Shown: piece after piece, positions 15,836 to 25,772 of the stretch
Layout: every line of letters starts with the position of its first letter
How positions within the stretch are numbered: the stretch's first letter is position 1
Assembly (NCBI GenBank): GCA_017553635.1
Contig: JAFZKN010000022.1
Span: 1-64,000, forward strand
DNA: 64,000 nucleotides
Reading direction: 5' to 3'
Source of the DNA: Treponema sp.
GTDB lineage: Bacteria > Spirochaetota > Spirochaetia > Treponematales > Treponemataceae
The notes under the pieces: generated by a model
The model's input: the letters and a program-made list of their open reading frames with translations, nothing else
Told to the model about the DNA's origin: nothing
Databases searched by the model: none
Position numbers and translations under genes: made by a program

Positions 15836-16762
15836 ATGCAAATGACAGAAGTTCGCGATAAATTACAGGCGCTTCAAAAAGTACTTTCAGAAAAATATGA
15901 AATTGAAAAAAATCTTAAAGACGCTCCGAAACAGCTTGATGCACAGAACGAGCTTTTAGCACGTCTTCAAAAAGAATTTCTTGAGAAGAATGCTGCTTAC
16001 GATGAATGTAAAGAAAGAGTATTAAAACTTGAAGTTGAATTACGTGAAGCAGAAAAATCAAGAGAGGAAGGTGAAAAGGGAATGGACAACATTGCTACTC
16101 ACCGTGAATACGAAGCTCTTGATAAACAGATTACAGAAGCAACTGCAAAAGAAGCAGAAGTAAGAAAAGAACTTGATAAGGAAAAAAGAATTTTAAACGA
16201 CTTAAGTGAAAACATCAGTTCTGATAAAGCAATCATTGATTCAACATCTGCTGATATTAATGCCGCAAAAGCTTCTATCGAAAAACAGGAAAAGAAATTC
16301 AATACACAGCTTGAAAAACTTTCTAAAAAAGAAGAAGAAGTAAAACAGGGTCTTGATAACGAAACTGTTGAAAAATTTAAAACAATTATCCAGCGTAACA
16401 GCGAGGGTATCGTTGCAGTTAAAAACGGTGTATGTGAAGGATGTCATATGATTCTTCCTGCACAGTTTGTTAACGAAGTTCACGATGGAAACGAAATTCT
16501 TTTCTGTCCATACTGCAGTAGAATTCTTTTCTACCAGGAATCAGACGAGAACGAAGAAAACTACTACGCAATGGCAGAAGCAGGTTCTTTGTCAGACTTC
16601 GAAGACTATATGGGTGATGAAAGACTCGATGGCGACGAAGATGAAGATTCAGAAGACGGCTACGAAGATAAAGTATCTGATTACGATGACAGTGATGAAG
16701 ATGAAGAAGATACTGACGAAGACGAAGATTCTGATGAAGAATCAGATGAAAATCAGGATTAG
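15836..16762 (+). CDS. coiled-coil C4 zinc-ribbon protein with acidic tail
   Basis: About residues 1-185 are a heptad-rich coiled coil. They are followed by a zinc ribbon (VCEGCHMILPAQF then FCPYCSRILF, two CxxC pairs) as in the C4-type zinc-ribbon family (DUF164, CdsZ-like), whose members bridge partners in processes such as secretion. The last 75 residues are almost all Asp, Glu and Ser, an uncommon extension. AAAGAGG precedes the ATG. It sits between rpoD and the RNase P RNA gene. Exact role unknown. Confidence 0.75.
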   Translation: MQMTEVRDKLQALQKVLSEKYEIEKNLKDAPKQLDAQNELLARLQKEFLEKNAAYDECKERVLKLEVELREAEKSREEGEKGMDNIATHREYEALDKQITEATAKEAEVRKELDKEKRILNDLSENISSDKAIIDSTSADINAAKASIEKQEKKFNTQLEKLSKKEEEVKQGLDNETVEKFKTIIQRNSEGIVAVKNGVCEGCHMILPAQFVNEVHDGNEILFCPYCSRILFYQESDENEENYYAMAEAGSLSDFEDYMGDERLDGDEDEDSEDGYEDKVSDYDDSDEDEEDTDEDEDSDEESDENQD

Positions 16763-16787
16763 TCCTGAAACTTTTATTGGTTGAAGT

Positions 16788-17195
<408 letters not shown>

Positions 17196-17218
17196 ATTTT
17201 ATATAACAGTGGGTGGTT

Positions 17219-18172
17219 ATGTTTGTTGAAGGGGAAAATCACAGAATAATCGAAAAAAAACAAGGTAAGTTTATACCTGTTCTTCTCATAAGTCTTTGTT
17301 CTGCAGTTGTACTTTCTGTAATCGTAATTTTAATTTCCAGATATGTCGGTTACAAAATCAAAAACAGTCCTTCAATTACAAAATTAGAAAATCAGTGGAA
17401 AGAAGGTGACTACCTTGGTGTATATGATACATCTTCAATTCTTATAGAAAAAAAATTCCTTAACAACACAGTTTTAACATACCGTGGTTATGCAGCTTAT
17501 CGACTTTCGTGTTCAGAAATTGATCCTTCTCTGGCACAAAAATATGTTAACGAAGCAATACGTTCACTTAGAATTGCAATCATGGATGCAAAGCCTCAGA
17601 CACTTCCACAGATTTATTATCAGCTTGGAAGAGCTTATTTTCATAAAAACACAATCTGTTCCTATCACTATTATTCAGATTTAGTTGTAAAATATCTTGA
17701 ACTTGCACGTTCACTTGGTTATAACGCAGATGATATTCCGGAGCTTTTAGGAATAAGTTACGGAAATCTTGGAAATTCAATCGAAAGTATAAAAAGTTTC
17801 AGTGAGGCCCTTAACGTCAGGGAATCAGATTCTCTTTTACTTATGATTGCTGAACAGTATTATAAAGAAGGTCAGTATCCTGCTGCAAAACAGTATCTTT
17901 ACCAGGTAAGTTCAAGGGCTAACGATGACAGCCTCATGCTCAAGAGTCAGACGATTCTTGGTAAAATTTACCTCGAAGAAGAGGATTACGAGAATGCTAA
18001 AATTCAATATGAGGCAATTCTTGAAAAAGATGAAAATTCGCCGGACGCTCATTACGGTCTCGGAGTTATATATGAAAAAAACAACGATATGGTAAAAGCC
18101 AGGGCAGAATGGAGAAAAACGCTTAAAATTGACGGTAATTATGAGCCAGCTCTAAAAAAAATGTATCGTTAA
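17219..18172 (+). CDS. membrane-anchored tetratricopeptide-repeat protein
   Basis: One transmembrane segment (VLLISLCSAVVLSVIVILIS, about residues 20-40) precedes a periplasmic or cytoplasmic TPR solenoid. Repeat-like units include LPQIYYQLGRAYF, PELLGISYGNLGNSIESI, LLMIAEQYYKEGQYPAAKQY, KSQTILGKIYLEEEDYENAKI and PDAHYGLGVIYEKNNDMVKA. It lies between rnpB and mreB, where T. pallidum also has a TPR gene as I recall, so a role with the elongation machinery is possible but not shown. The start could also be GTG at 17213; ATG at 17219 is chosen. Confidence 0.75.
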   Translation: MFVEGENHRIIEKKQGKFIPVLLISLCSAVVLSVIVILISRYVGYKIKNSPSITKLENQWKEGDYLGVYDTSSILIEKKFLNNTVLTYRGYAAYRLSCSEIDPSLAQKYVNEAIRSLRIAIMDAKPQTLPQIYYQLGRAYFHKNTICSYHYYSDLVVKYLELARSLGYNADDIPELLGISYGNLGNSIESIKSFSEALNVRESDSLLLMIAEQYYKEGQYPAAKQYLYQVSSRANDDSLMLKSQTILGKIYLEEEDYENAKIQYEAILEKDENSPDAHYGLGVIYEKNNDMVKARAEWRKTLKIDGNYEPALKKMYR

Positions 18173-18183
18173 GTATTTAAATG

Positions 18184-18212
18184 TTGAAATTATACAAAAA
18201 AACACATAAAAT
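18184..18212 (+). promoter_or_regulatory. possible promoter of the mre operon
   Basis: TTGAAA (18184-18189), a 17-base spacer and TAAAAT (18207-18212). The predicted start near 18219 leaves only about nine bases before the mreB ATG and would cut into the AGGGGG ribosome site (18218-18223), so read-through from upstream is also likely. Confidence 0.4.
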
Positions 18213-18227
18213 AAAGTAGGGGGAAAA

Positions 18228-19262
18228 ATGCTTTTCAATAACTTTATTACCGACATCGGTATTGATTTAGGAACTTGTAATACACTTATTTATGTAAAAG
18301 GCAGAGGTATCGTAATTGATGAACCTTCTGTTGTTGCTGTTGAAAAAGGAACAAACAAAGTTTTTGCAGTTGGTGCAGAAGCTAAACGTATGCTCTGGAA
18401 AACACCGGGCAACATTATGGCAACAAGACCGCTTGCTGACGGTGTAATTGCTGATATAGATTCATGTGAAAAAATGATTAAATACTTCATAGGAAAAATT
18501 CTTCCTAAGCATAGTATTTTCCGTTCAACAAGAATGAAAATCGGTATTCCTTCATGCATTACAGAAGTTGAACGCCGCGCTGTAACAGAAGCAGCTTTTA
18601 AAGCAGGTGCAAAAGAAGTAGAAGTAATTCCAGAAAGTCTTGCAGCTGCAATCGGTGCAAAAATTCCTATTCATGAACCGGCAGGTCACATGATTTGTGA
18701 TATCGGTGGTGGTACTGCAGAAATTTCTGTAATTTCTTTAGGCGATATGGTTAACACTTCTTCTATCCGTGTTGGTGGAAATAAATTTGATGAAACAATC
18801 GTTAAACATATTCAGAATGTGCACAACCTTATGATTGGACAGCAGACAGCTGAAAGATTAAAAATCGAAATCGGTAATGTTTCCCCAGATAAAAATATTG
18901 AAAAGATGGAAATTAAAGGTCGTGATGCAATTACAGGTCTTCCACGCAGAATGGAAATTGACTCTGTTGAAATTCGTGAAGCATTAAAAGAACCTGTTAA
19001 TATGATTATTGATGAGATTAAATCTACATTAGGTCACACACCTCCGGAACTTGCTGCCGACATCGTTGAACGCGGTATCGTAATGACAGGTGGTGGTTCA
19101 ATGCTTAAAGGTCTTGCAAAACTTATTTCAAAAGAAACTAATGTTCCTGTTATTCTTGCAGAACGTCCTCTGGAATGTGTTGCACTTGGTGCCGGTGAAG
19201 CATTTGAATTGTTTAAAGGCATGTCTTCTGACAGAGCTATGTACGATAGAATTAACGGTTAA
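18228..19262 (+). CDS. mreB: rod shape-determining protein MreB
   Basis: Bacterial actin that guides lateral wall synthesis. Actin-fold nucleotide motifs are GIDLGTCNTLIYVKG, DIGGGTAEISVISLG and GIVMTGGGSMLKGLAKL. Length of 344 residues is standard and AGGGGG precedes the ATG. It heads the mreB-mreC-mreD-mrdA-rodA cluster, the full elongasome gene set. In a helical cell this set would support cylinder growth. Confidence 0.96.
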   Translation: MLFNNFITDIGIDLGTCNTLIYVKGRGIVIDEPSVVAVEKGTNKVFAVGAEAKRMLWKTPGNIMATRPLADGVIADIDSCEKMIKYFIGKILPKHSIFRSTRMKIGIPSCITEVERRAVTEAAFKAGAKEVEVIPESLAAAIGAKIPIHEPAGHMICDIGGGTAEISVISLGDMVNTSSIRVGGNKFDETIVKHIQNVHNLMIGQQTAERLKIEIGNVSPDKNIEKMEIKGRDAITGLPRRMEIDSVEIREALKEPVNMIIDEIKSTLGHTPPELAADIVERGIVMTGGGSMLKGLAKLISKETNVPVILAERPLECVALGAGEAFELFKGMSSDRAMYDRING

Positions 19263-19273
19263 AACAATTTCAA

Positions 19274-20191
19274 ATGCAGAAAGATAAAAAACCACATTTT
19301 AGATTTCGCTTTCAGGAATTACTTCTCATACTTCTTGTACTTACATCAAGCATTATGATTTCGTTTAAAAACGGCGGATTCGTAATTAATTTTAAAAATG
19401 TAGGTTTTACAGTTTTTTCTCTCGTTGGAAAAGGCATTTCATCTGTAACATATTATATAAAAGATACAGTTACATCTGTTCAAAAACTTGCAAAGCTCAA
19501 TAAAGAATATGAACTTCTTACGGAAAAACTCAAAGATTATGAATACATGCAGAGAACAAATTCTTCAATTAGAAAAGAGAATGCAAGATTAAAAGAACAG
19601 CTTGGATTTGTTGAATCATTTGAACAGAAATCAATTCCAGCAAACATCATTTCGCGTGGTGCAGATAACCTTCATACAACAATCATCATCGACAAAGGAA
19701 GCAGGCAGGGAATTAAAAAGAATATGAGTGTTCTGTCTGTTCAAAGTGGAAATATAGGTGTAGTAGGTAAAGTTGTTGCTGTTGGTTATTCTACAAGTGA
19801 AGTAATGCCTCTTTATAACATCAACTGTACGGTTTCTGCAAGGATTCAAAATACAAGAGATATCGGGCTTGTTTCTGGAAATGGTTCTGAAGATATTTCC
19901 CTTTCAATGAAGTACATTAAGAAAAAAGTTATCGGTGATCTGCACTATGGTGACGTTGTCGTAACTTCTGGTGAAAATGGAAACTATATTAAAGACATTC
20001 CACTCGGAACAATTTCTAAAATTACCGTATTGGATTATGATTCATCGCTTGACATTGAAATTACTCCCGTTGTTGATTTTTCTCGACTTGAATATGTTAT
20101 TGCCGTATCTTCAACTGAATTAAAAGAAAAACTGGCAGAAGACAATAAAGAAACAACTACAGAAGAAAAGGGGGCAGAAGGTAATTTATGA
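19274..20191 (+). CDS. mreC: rod shape-determining protein MreC
   Basis: Periplasmic scaffold linking MreB/MreD to PBP2. An N-terminal membrane helix (LLLILLVLTSSIMIS) is followed by a coiled coil (about 70-110, KLNKEYELLTEKLKDYEYMQ) and the beta-barrel region with family motifs RGADNLHTTIIIDKGSRQGI, VVGKVVAVG and GDVVVTSGENG. A short Lys/Glu-rich C-tail follows. Length is 305 residues. Its stop overlaps the mreD start by four bases, consistent with translational coupling. Confidence 0.92.
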   Translation: MQKDKKPHFRFRFQELLLILLVLTSSIMISFKNGGFVINFKNVGFTVFSLVGKGISSVTYYIKDTVTSVQKLAKLNKEYELLTEKLKDYEYMQRTNSSIRKENARLKEQLGFVESFEQKSIPANIISRGADNLHTTIIIDKGSRQGIKKNMSVLSVQSGNIGVVGKVVAVGYSTSEVMPLYNINCTVSARIQNTRDIGLVSGNGSEDISLSMKYIKKKVIGDLHYGDVVVTSGENGNYIKDIPLGTISKITVLDYDSSLDIEITPVVDFSRLEYVIAVSSTELKEKLAEDNKETTTEEKGAEGNL

Positions 20192-20691
20192 CAAAATCTT
20201 ATTTATCGTGTTTATTTTTAATGATTATCGCTGTTCTGGTAGAGACTGCAATCCTTTCAAAAATTGCAATTCTTCCTGCTATTCCTGATCTTCTTTTAAT
20301 ATGTTCACTTTATTTTGCCGTAAATAACGGAAGTATTCATGGCCAGATAACCGGCTTTACATCAGGTCTTTTGATTGACTTTTTAAGTGGAAGTGCTTTT
20401 GGTTTAAACTGTCTTGTAAGAACTGTAATCGGTTATCTTGCAGGTTATTTAAGAAAAATGCTTAACCTTAAATCAATTTTTGTAACTTTCTTACTTGGAT
20501 TTTTAGGGACGGTTTTAAAAGCTCTGTTAATATACTTAGCTTCTTTCTGTTTCCCGAATATGGTTAATACTTATAATATTTTTACAAATGTTTTTCTGTG
20601 TGAATTACTTTTAAATTCTATTCTATCACCTTTTGTATTTAAATTTTTGGATGCATTTTCTAACTTTATTATTCTTCCAGAAACATATTAA
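20188..20691 (+). CDS. mreD: rod shape-determining protein MreD
   Basis: Small integral membrane protein of 167 residues with about five hydrophobic segments. The pattern LPAIPDLLLICSLYFAVNNGSIHGQITGFTSGLLID is shared with MreD proteins (PDLLL and a Gly-rich third segment; only parts GQITGFTSGLLIDFL are cited as key). Position between mreC and mrdA and the ATGA overlap with mreC support the call more than the divergent sequence does. Confidence 0.88.
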   Translation: MTKSYLSCLFLMIIAVLVETAILSKIAILPAIPDLLLICSLYFAVNNGSIHGQITGFTSGLLIDFLSGSAFGLNCLVRTVIGYLAGYLRKMLNLKSIFVTFLLGFLGTVLKALLIYLASFCFPNMVNTYNIFTNVFLCELLLNSILSPFVFKFLDAFSNFIILPETY

Positions 20692-20713
20692 GGTTTGATT
20701 TTGGGGTGTGGGA

Positions 20714-22597
20714 ATGAATGAAGATATCAACATTAATAAAAATACAAAAATAGAGAAGGGGATAATTGCAAACCTTCTTGTTGTCATATCTTCTTTTGTT
20801 TTCTGTATCTATCTTTTTAAGCTTTTTTCGATGCAGGTAATCGAAGGAAGTACATATAAAATTCAGTCTAAAACTATTTCAAGCCGTTATGTAACAATTG
20901 TTGCCCAGCGTGGTGAAATCTATGACCGTAATAACGATAACGCTCTGGTCGTAAACTCAGACTCATTTGCTGTAGAAATTACACCAGGTGACATTCCTGC
21001 AGAAGATTTTGATACTATTACTGCAAAACTTGCTTCAATTCTTGGAATTTCAAAAGCAGAAATTGATGAAAGAGTTCCAATTGAAATCAGAAAAACATTT
21101 AACCCGATAACTGTAAAGACAAATGTTTCTTTTTCTGCAATTTCAAATATCGCAGAAAACATAAATGACCTGCCTGGAATTTCATGGGTTTCCCGTCCGA
21201 TAAGAAACTATATTGAGACAAGAAGTTTTTCTCATGTTCTTGGATATGTTGGAAAAATTACCCGCGATGAAATGAACGAAATGTACAACAAGGGTGGTTA
21301 TAATAAAAACAGTATTGTTGGAAAAATCGGTGTTGAAAAACAATATGATTCACTTTTACAGGGTAAAGATGGATACGAAGAAAAAACTGTAGACGTTCGC
21401 GGTCGAGTTCTTTCTGATACATCGGTAAGTGTACCACCTAAAATGGGAAACAAGCTTGTTCTTACAATCGATTCAAGAGTTCAAAATCTTTGTGAAAAAG
21501 CACTTGGTGAACGAATAGGTTCCATACTTGTTTTAAAACCATCAACAGGTGAAATACTTGCAATGGTTTCTTATCCATACTTTGATTCAAATCTTTTCAA
21601 TACAGAAAATTATGCAGATGCATATCAAAAACTTATTACATCAGAAAACAAACCGTTCTTAAACAGAGCTGTTAACGCAGCATATGCTCCTGCATCCACT
21701 TTTAAAATAGTTATGTCTGCAGCAATTCTTGCAGAGAAAGCTTTTCCTGAATATGAACGCGTTGAGTGTAAAGGTGAAATTGAACACGGTGGAAGAATAT
21801 TCCATTGCTGGATTTTAAAACCCGGACACGGAAAACTGGATTTAAAACATGCTGTCGGACACTCATGCGATATTTATTTCTGGCAGGTCGGCAGAACATA
21901 TCTTGGAATAGATAAAATTGCAGAATATGCAAAAATGTTTGGATTTGGACAGAGTACGCAGATTGACCTTCCAAGCCATTCAAAAGGTTTTGTTCCTAAC
22001 GCACAGTGGAAGGAACGTAAATATCATGAACGATGGCTTGATGGTGATACAATGGCTGTTTCAATCGGCCAGGGTTATACTACTGCGACACCTCTCCAGG
22101 TTGCAGATGTAATGTGTATGGTTTGTAACGAAGGAAAGATCTATAAACCGCATCTTCTTAAAGAAGTCCGAGATCCTGTTACAGATGAGATAATTCAGGA
22201 AATAAAACCTGAAATTATGTTTCAGAATAATATAGATTCAACAACATGGAAAAAAATTAAAGAAGCTTTGAGATTTGTTGCTACAGACGGTTCAGCAAAA
22301 TATGCGATGCAGAATCCAACAGTAAAGATTGCATGTAAAACAGGTACTGCCGAAGTTAACGGATATACTGACAACTGGCACAACTGGCTTTTAGCTTATG
22401 CGCCATACGATGCACCTATTGAAGATCAAATTGTTGTCTGTACGATGGTAGAAGCGGCAAACGAGAAGTGGGAATGGTGGGCAACTTATGCTGCCAACTT
22501 TGTCATTCAGGGGTACTTTGCAAATGAAACTCTTGAAGAAGCAGCTAAGTCACTGCATTTTGACTTCTTGATCAAGCCAACAAGGTTAATGGAATAG
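20714..22597 (+). CDS. mrdA: penicillin-binding protein 2 (elongasome transpeptidase)
   Basis: Cross-links peptidoglycan during elongation. After one N-terminal transmembrane helix (ANLLVVISSFVFCIYLFKLF) comes the PBP dimerisation domain beginning with QRGEIYDRN. The transpeptidase domain then has the SxxK site in APASTFKIVMSAA, SCD in GHSCDIYFW (SxD form, normal for PBP2) and KTG in CKTGTAEVNG. Length is 627 residues from the ATG at 20714, preferred over an in-frame GTG at 20708. Works with RodA, encoded 10 bases downstream. Beta-lactam target. Confidence 0.94.
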   Translation: MNEDININKNTKIEKGIIANLLVVISSFVFCIYLFKLFSMQVIEGSTYKIQSKTISSRYVTIVAQRGEIYDRNNDNALVVNSDSFAVEITPGDIPAEDFDTITAKLASILGISKAEIDERVPIEIRKTFNPITVKTNVSFSAISNIAENINDLPGISWVSRPIRNYIETRSFSHVLGYVGKITRDEMNEMYNKGGYNKNSIVGKIGVEKQYDSLLQGKDGYEEKTVDVRGRVLSDTSVSVPPKMGNKLVLTIDSRVQNLCEKALGERIGSILVLKPSTGEILAMVSYPYFDSNLFNTENYADAYQKLITSENKPFLNRAVNAAYAPASTFKIVMSAAILAEKAFPEYERVECKGEIEHGGRIFHCWILKPGHGKLDLKHAVGHSCDIYFWQVGRTYLGIDKIAEYAKMFGFGQSTQIDLPSHSKGFVPNAQWKERKYHERWLDGDTMAVSIGQGYTTATPLQVADVMCMVCNEGKIYKPHLLKEVRDPVTDEIIQEIKPEIMFQNNIDSTTWKKIKEALRFVATDGSAKYAMQNPTVKIACKTGTAEVNGYTDNWHNWLLAYAPYDAPIEDQIVVCTMVEAANEKWEWWATYAANFVIQGYFANETLEEAAKSLHFDFLIKPTRLME

Positions 22598-22607
22598 GGG
22601 AGTTAAG

Positions 22608-23927
22608 ATGAAAAAAATAAACCTGTTATCTGCTATAGATTATATTCTTCTGGCATGTGCAATTTTTCTTACTCTGATTGGTGTAGCTTTTATTTATTCT
22701 GCAGCCATTAACCGAGACGGAGTTCTTACAAATACAAACTATTTAAAACAGCTTCTCTGGGCAGGAACAGGACTTATTTTCATGTTCATCATCGCCTGTT
22801 ATGATTATCGAAAAACTGAACGTTATATATTTTATGTATTTGTCGCAGCATGTGGTGTCCTGATTTATACAGCATTTTTCGGCCGTTATGTAAACGGTTC
22901 AAGAAGCTGGATTGGTTTTGGTGCATTCAGTATACAGCCTGCAGAATTCTGTAAAATAATTTTCATCGTTTTTCTTGCATGGTACTTTAATAACCACGAA
23001 AACGAAAATCCATTAAAACGATTTATAGTAAGCGTTTCAATTCTTGGATTGACTGTCGGTCTTATCATGCTTCAACCTGACTTGGGAACAGCACTTGTAT
23101 TCATTCCTATTTTTATCTTTATGTCGTTTGCAGCAGGAACAAAGCTGCGTTACATAATGATAGTAATTTCTGTAGGTGTACTTACTGTTTTATTTACAAT
23201 GCTTCCTGTATGGGAAACTTATATTGTACGTCAGACAGTTCCTGTTTTAAAAATATTGAACGATTCAAGACTTCGCCTTATCGTAACCCTGGGAGCTTTT
23301 TCTATAATGCTTGTAGGTATTCTTGGATGCATTTTGTTTAAAAATTCAAAATACTTTTACTGGATTGCATATGTTTCAGGAATTATCTGCATATCGCTTT
23401 TAGCTTCGCAGGTTGTAGGTCACAAATTAAAACCATACCAGCTAAAACGATTAATCATCTTTTTAAACCCATATGTTGACCCGAAAGATGCCGGCTGGAA
23501 CATAATTCAGTCCAAAATCGCAATCGGTGCCGGAGGCTTTTTCGGCTCGGGATTTTTAAAGGGAACCCAGAGTCACTTGAACTATCTTCCGGAACAAGGT
23601 ACAGACTTTATCTTCAGCATTCTATGTGAGGAATGGGGATTTATCGGCGGATTTGCAGTATTTTTCCTGTACCTTATAATTATGTTAAGGACAATCTTTA
23701 TCCTCAAGGAAACTCACAGTAAATACGGATGTTATATAACAACCGGAATTTTTGGAATGATATTTTTCCATTTTATCGAAAATATCGGAATGGTTATGGG
23801 ACTTATGCCGATTACAGGAATTCCGCTTTTATTCCTTTCATACGGCGGTTCTTCGCTTTGGACAAGCATGATATCCCTGGGTTTTGTAATGGCCGTAAGA
23901 TACCGTAAATTTGATTTCATGGATTAA
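22608..23927 (+). CDS. rodA: peptidoglycan glycosyltransferase RodA (SEDS family)
   Basis: Polymerises lipid II into glycan strands as partner of PBP2. Polytopic with about ten hydrophobic segments. SEDS features are LKQLLWAGTGLIFMF, GSRSWIGFGAFSIQPAEFCKIIFIVFLAW (key GSRSWI and QPAEFCK), LQPDLGTALVFIPI, LPEQGTDFIFSILCEEWGF and GIPLLFLSYGGSSL. At 439 residues it is a little longer than E. coli RodA, with an insertion around residues 210-260. Last gene of the mre operon. Confidence 0.93.
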   Translation: MKKINLLSAIDYILLACAIFLTLIGVAFIYSAAINRDGVLTNTNYLKQLLWAGTGLIFMFIIACYDYRKTERYIFYVFVAACGVLIYTAFFGRYVNGSRSWIGFGAFSIQPAEFCKIIFIVFLAWYFNNHENENPLKRFIVSVSILGLTVGLIMLQPDLGTALVFIPIFIFMSFAAGTKLRYIMIVISVGVLTVLFTMLPVWETYIVRQTVPVLKILNDSRLRLIVTLGAFSIMLVGILGCILFKNSKYFYWIAYVSGIICISLLASQVVGHKLKPYQLKRLIIFLNPYVDPKDAGWNIIQSKIAIGAGGFFGSGFLKGTQSHLNYLPEQGTDFIFSILCEEWGFIGGFAVFFLYLIIMLRTIFILKETHSKYGCYITTGIFGMIFFHFIENIGMVMGLMPITGIPLLFLSYGGSSLWTSMISLGFVMAVRYRKFDFMD

Positions 23928-23978
23928 ATTAAACGGCTTGCAGCGGATTTTATTATGTATGCAGTCTCTTTTATATAT

Positions 23979-24003
23979 TATACATTACTTCCTATAATGT
24001 ATA
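23979..24003. terminator. AT-rich hairpin between convergent rodA and ribH
   Basis: TATACATTA (23979-23987) pairs with TAATGTATA (23995-24003) around a 7-base loop, in the 138-base gap between convergent genes. There is no clean T run, so function as a bidirectional terminator is only suggested by position. Confidence 0.3.
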
Positions 24004-24065
24004 TTCTGTCTACCAATATATATATTACTTATTTATTCCTCCTTCCTTCAAACAGCTTAAGAAAA

Positions 24066-24530
24066 TTAAAGCTGATTAATAACGTTAATCATTTCAATTG
24101 CAGAAAGCGCACAGTCATATCCTTTATTTCCTGCTTTTGATCCGGAACGCTCTACAGCCTGTTCAATGTTTTCTGTTGTCAAAACCCCGAATAATACCGG
24201 AATTTGAGCTTCCAGGCTTACAGATGCAATTCCTTTTGAAACTTCATTACATACATAATCATAATGAGTTGTAGAACCCCTGATGACAGCTCCAAGACAG
24301 ATTACAGCATCGTAGTTTCCGCTTAAAGCTGTTTTTTTTGCAATAAGTGGAATTTCGAATGCACCCGGAACCTTTACAAGCGTAATGTTTTCATCTTTAA
24401 TATTATGCCTTTTAAGACCGTCCAGTGCACCGTTAATAAGATTTTCAACAATTACACTGTTAAAGCGGGATGCAACAATTGCAATTTTAATTTCCTTTTC
24501 TGCAGCAATATTACCTTCGATAAGTTTCAT
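24066..24530 (-). CDS. ribH: 6,7-dimethyl-8-ribityllumazine synthase
   Basis: Condenses the dihydroxybutanone phosphate made by RibBA with the pyrimidine to form lumazine. Motifs are AIVASRFNSVIVENLINGAL, VKVPGAFEIPLIAKK, VICLGAVIRGSTTHYDYVCNEVSKGI (key GAVIRGSTTHYDYV) and IPVLFGVLTTENIEQAVERSG with SKAGNKGYDCA. Length of 154 residues is standard. It is the last gene of ribD-ribE-ribBA-ribH, 14 bases after ribBA. Confidence 0.95.
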   Translation of the reverse strand: MKLIEGNIAAEKEIKIAIVASRFNSVIVENLINGALDGLKRHNIKDENITLVKVPGAFEIPLIAKKTALSGNYDAVICLGAVIRGSTTHYDYVCNEVSKGIASVSLEAQIPVLFGVLTTENIEQAVERSGSKAGNKGYDCALSAIEMINVINQL

Positions 24531-24544
24531 TTTTTTTACTCCTT

Positions 24545-25759
24545 TTATACATTAAAAATCAAATGACCCATTCTGATTTTTTTAGTTACTAAATATTTTT
24601 GATTTACTGAATTTGACTTCATTTCAAGTGGAATTCTTTCTACAAGCTTTATTCCGCTGTTTTCGACAAGCATCGAATTTATTTTGTCAGGATTATTTGT
24701 CATAAGCTTTATTTTTGAAATATTGAGATCCTTTAAAATCTGAATTCCATCTGTATAATCCCTTAAATCAGATTTAAAACCGAGTTTTAGATTGGCATCA
24801 ACCGTATCAAATCCTTTTTCCTGCAGTGCATATGCCCTGATTTTATTTATAAGCCCGATTCCCCTTCCCTCCTGTCTAAGATAAATTAAGGCACCGTATT
24901 TTTCATGCGAAATCATTTTTAAAGCAGCTTCGAGCTGTTCACCGCAATCACATTTTAATGAACCGAAAGTATCGCCTGTCATACATTCAGAGTGGATTCT
25001 GCAGAGAACAGGTTTTGACTCATCGAAATCTCCCATCCATAGTGCGATATGTTCAAGCCCGGAATAAGGATTTTTATATACGGCCATGTTAAAAGTTCCA
25101 TATCTTGTCGGTAAAATTGCCTGAGCTTCTTTTTTGAGAATTTTTTCGTTCATCTTTCTGTACTGGATTAAATCATTTATACAGATTATCTTTATGTTGA
25201 ATTTATCTGCAATTTCAAACAATTCTTCACGGCCTGCCATATGTCCGTCAGAACCCATTATTTCACAGCAGAGTCCGGCTTCTTTTAATCCGGCAAGCCT
25301 GCATAAATCTACAGTTGCCTCTGTATGCCCTGCACGTTCTAAAACACCGCCTTTTTTTGCACAAAGCGGAAACATATGTCCTGGTCTTCTAAAATCATCT
25401 GGCTTTGATTTTTCATCCGTAAGTTTTAATGCAGTAAGACTTCTATCAAAAGCCGAAATCCCGGTTGAGGTTTCTTTATGATCTATGCTTATTGTAAATG
25501 CAGTCTCATGATTATCAGTATTTTTATCCGTCATAGGCAAAAGTTCAAGCTTATTGCAGATTTCTTCTGATACCGGCATACAGATAAGTCCCCGACCTTC
25601 TTTCGTCATAAAATTGATGTTTTCAGGACCTGCATACTCTGAAGCACATATAAAATCTCCTTCATTTTCTCGAGACTCATCATCTGAAACTATTATCAGT
25701 TTTCCTTTTTTTAAATCATCCAATGCTTCTTCAATCGTATCAAAACTTTTATTTTTCAT
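24545..25759 (-). CDS. ribBA: bifunctional DHBP synthase / GTP cyclohydrolase II
   Basis: Makes both riboflavin precursors. The N-terminal half (about 1-205) is 3,4-dihydroxy-2-butanone-4-phosphate synthase with SDDESRENEGDFICASEY, FRRPGHMFPLCAKKGG and HTEATVDLCRLAGL. The C-terminal half is GTP cyclohydrolase II with RIHSECMTGDTFGSLKCDCGEQL (zinc cysteines C-x10-C-x-C) and LRQEGRGIGLINKIRAY. The 404-residue length is typical. It lies 13 bases after ribE in the operon. Confidence 0.95.
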   Translation of the reverse strand: MKNKSFDTIEEALDDLKKGKLIIVSDDESRENEGDFICASEYAGPENINFMTKEGRGLICMPVSEEICNKLELLPMTDKNTDNHETAFTISIDHKETSTGISAFDRSLTALKLTDEKSKPDDFRRPGHMFPLCAKKGGVLERAGHTEATVDLCRLAGLKEAGLCCEIMGSDGHMAGREELFEIADKFNIKIICINDLIQYRKMNEKILKKEAQAILPTRYGTFNMAVYKNPYSGLEHIALWMGDFDESKPVLCRIHSECMTGDTFGSLKCDCGEQLEAALKMISHEKYGALIYLRQEGRGIGLINKIRAYALQEKGFDTVDANLKLGFKSDLRDYTDGIQILKDLNISKIKLMTNNPDKINSMLVENSGIKLVERIPLEMKSNSVNQKYLVTKKIRMGHLIFNV

Positions 25760-25772
25760 TTTTCCTTCCTGT

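Noticed and set aside
23955..24140. ORF between rodA and ribH on the plus strand
   Set aside because: It is AT-rich, has no ribosome site and runs into the ribH coding region on the other strand.
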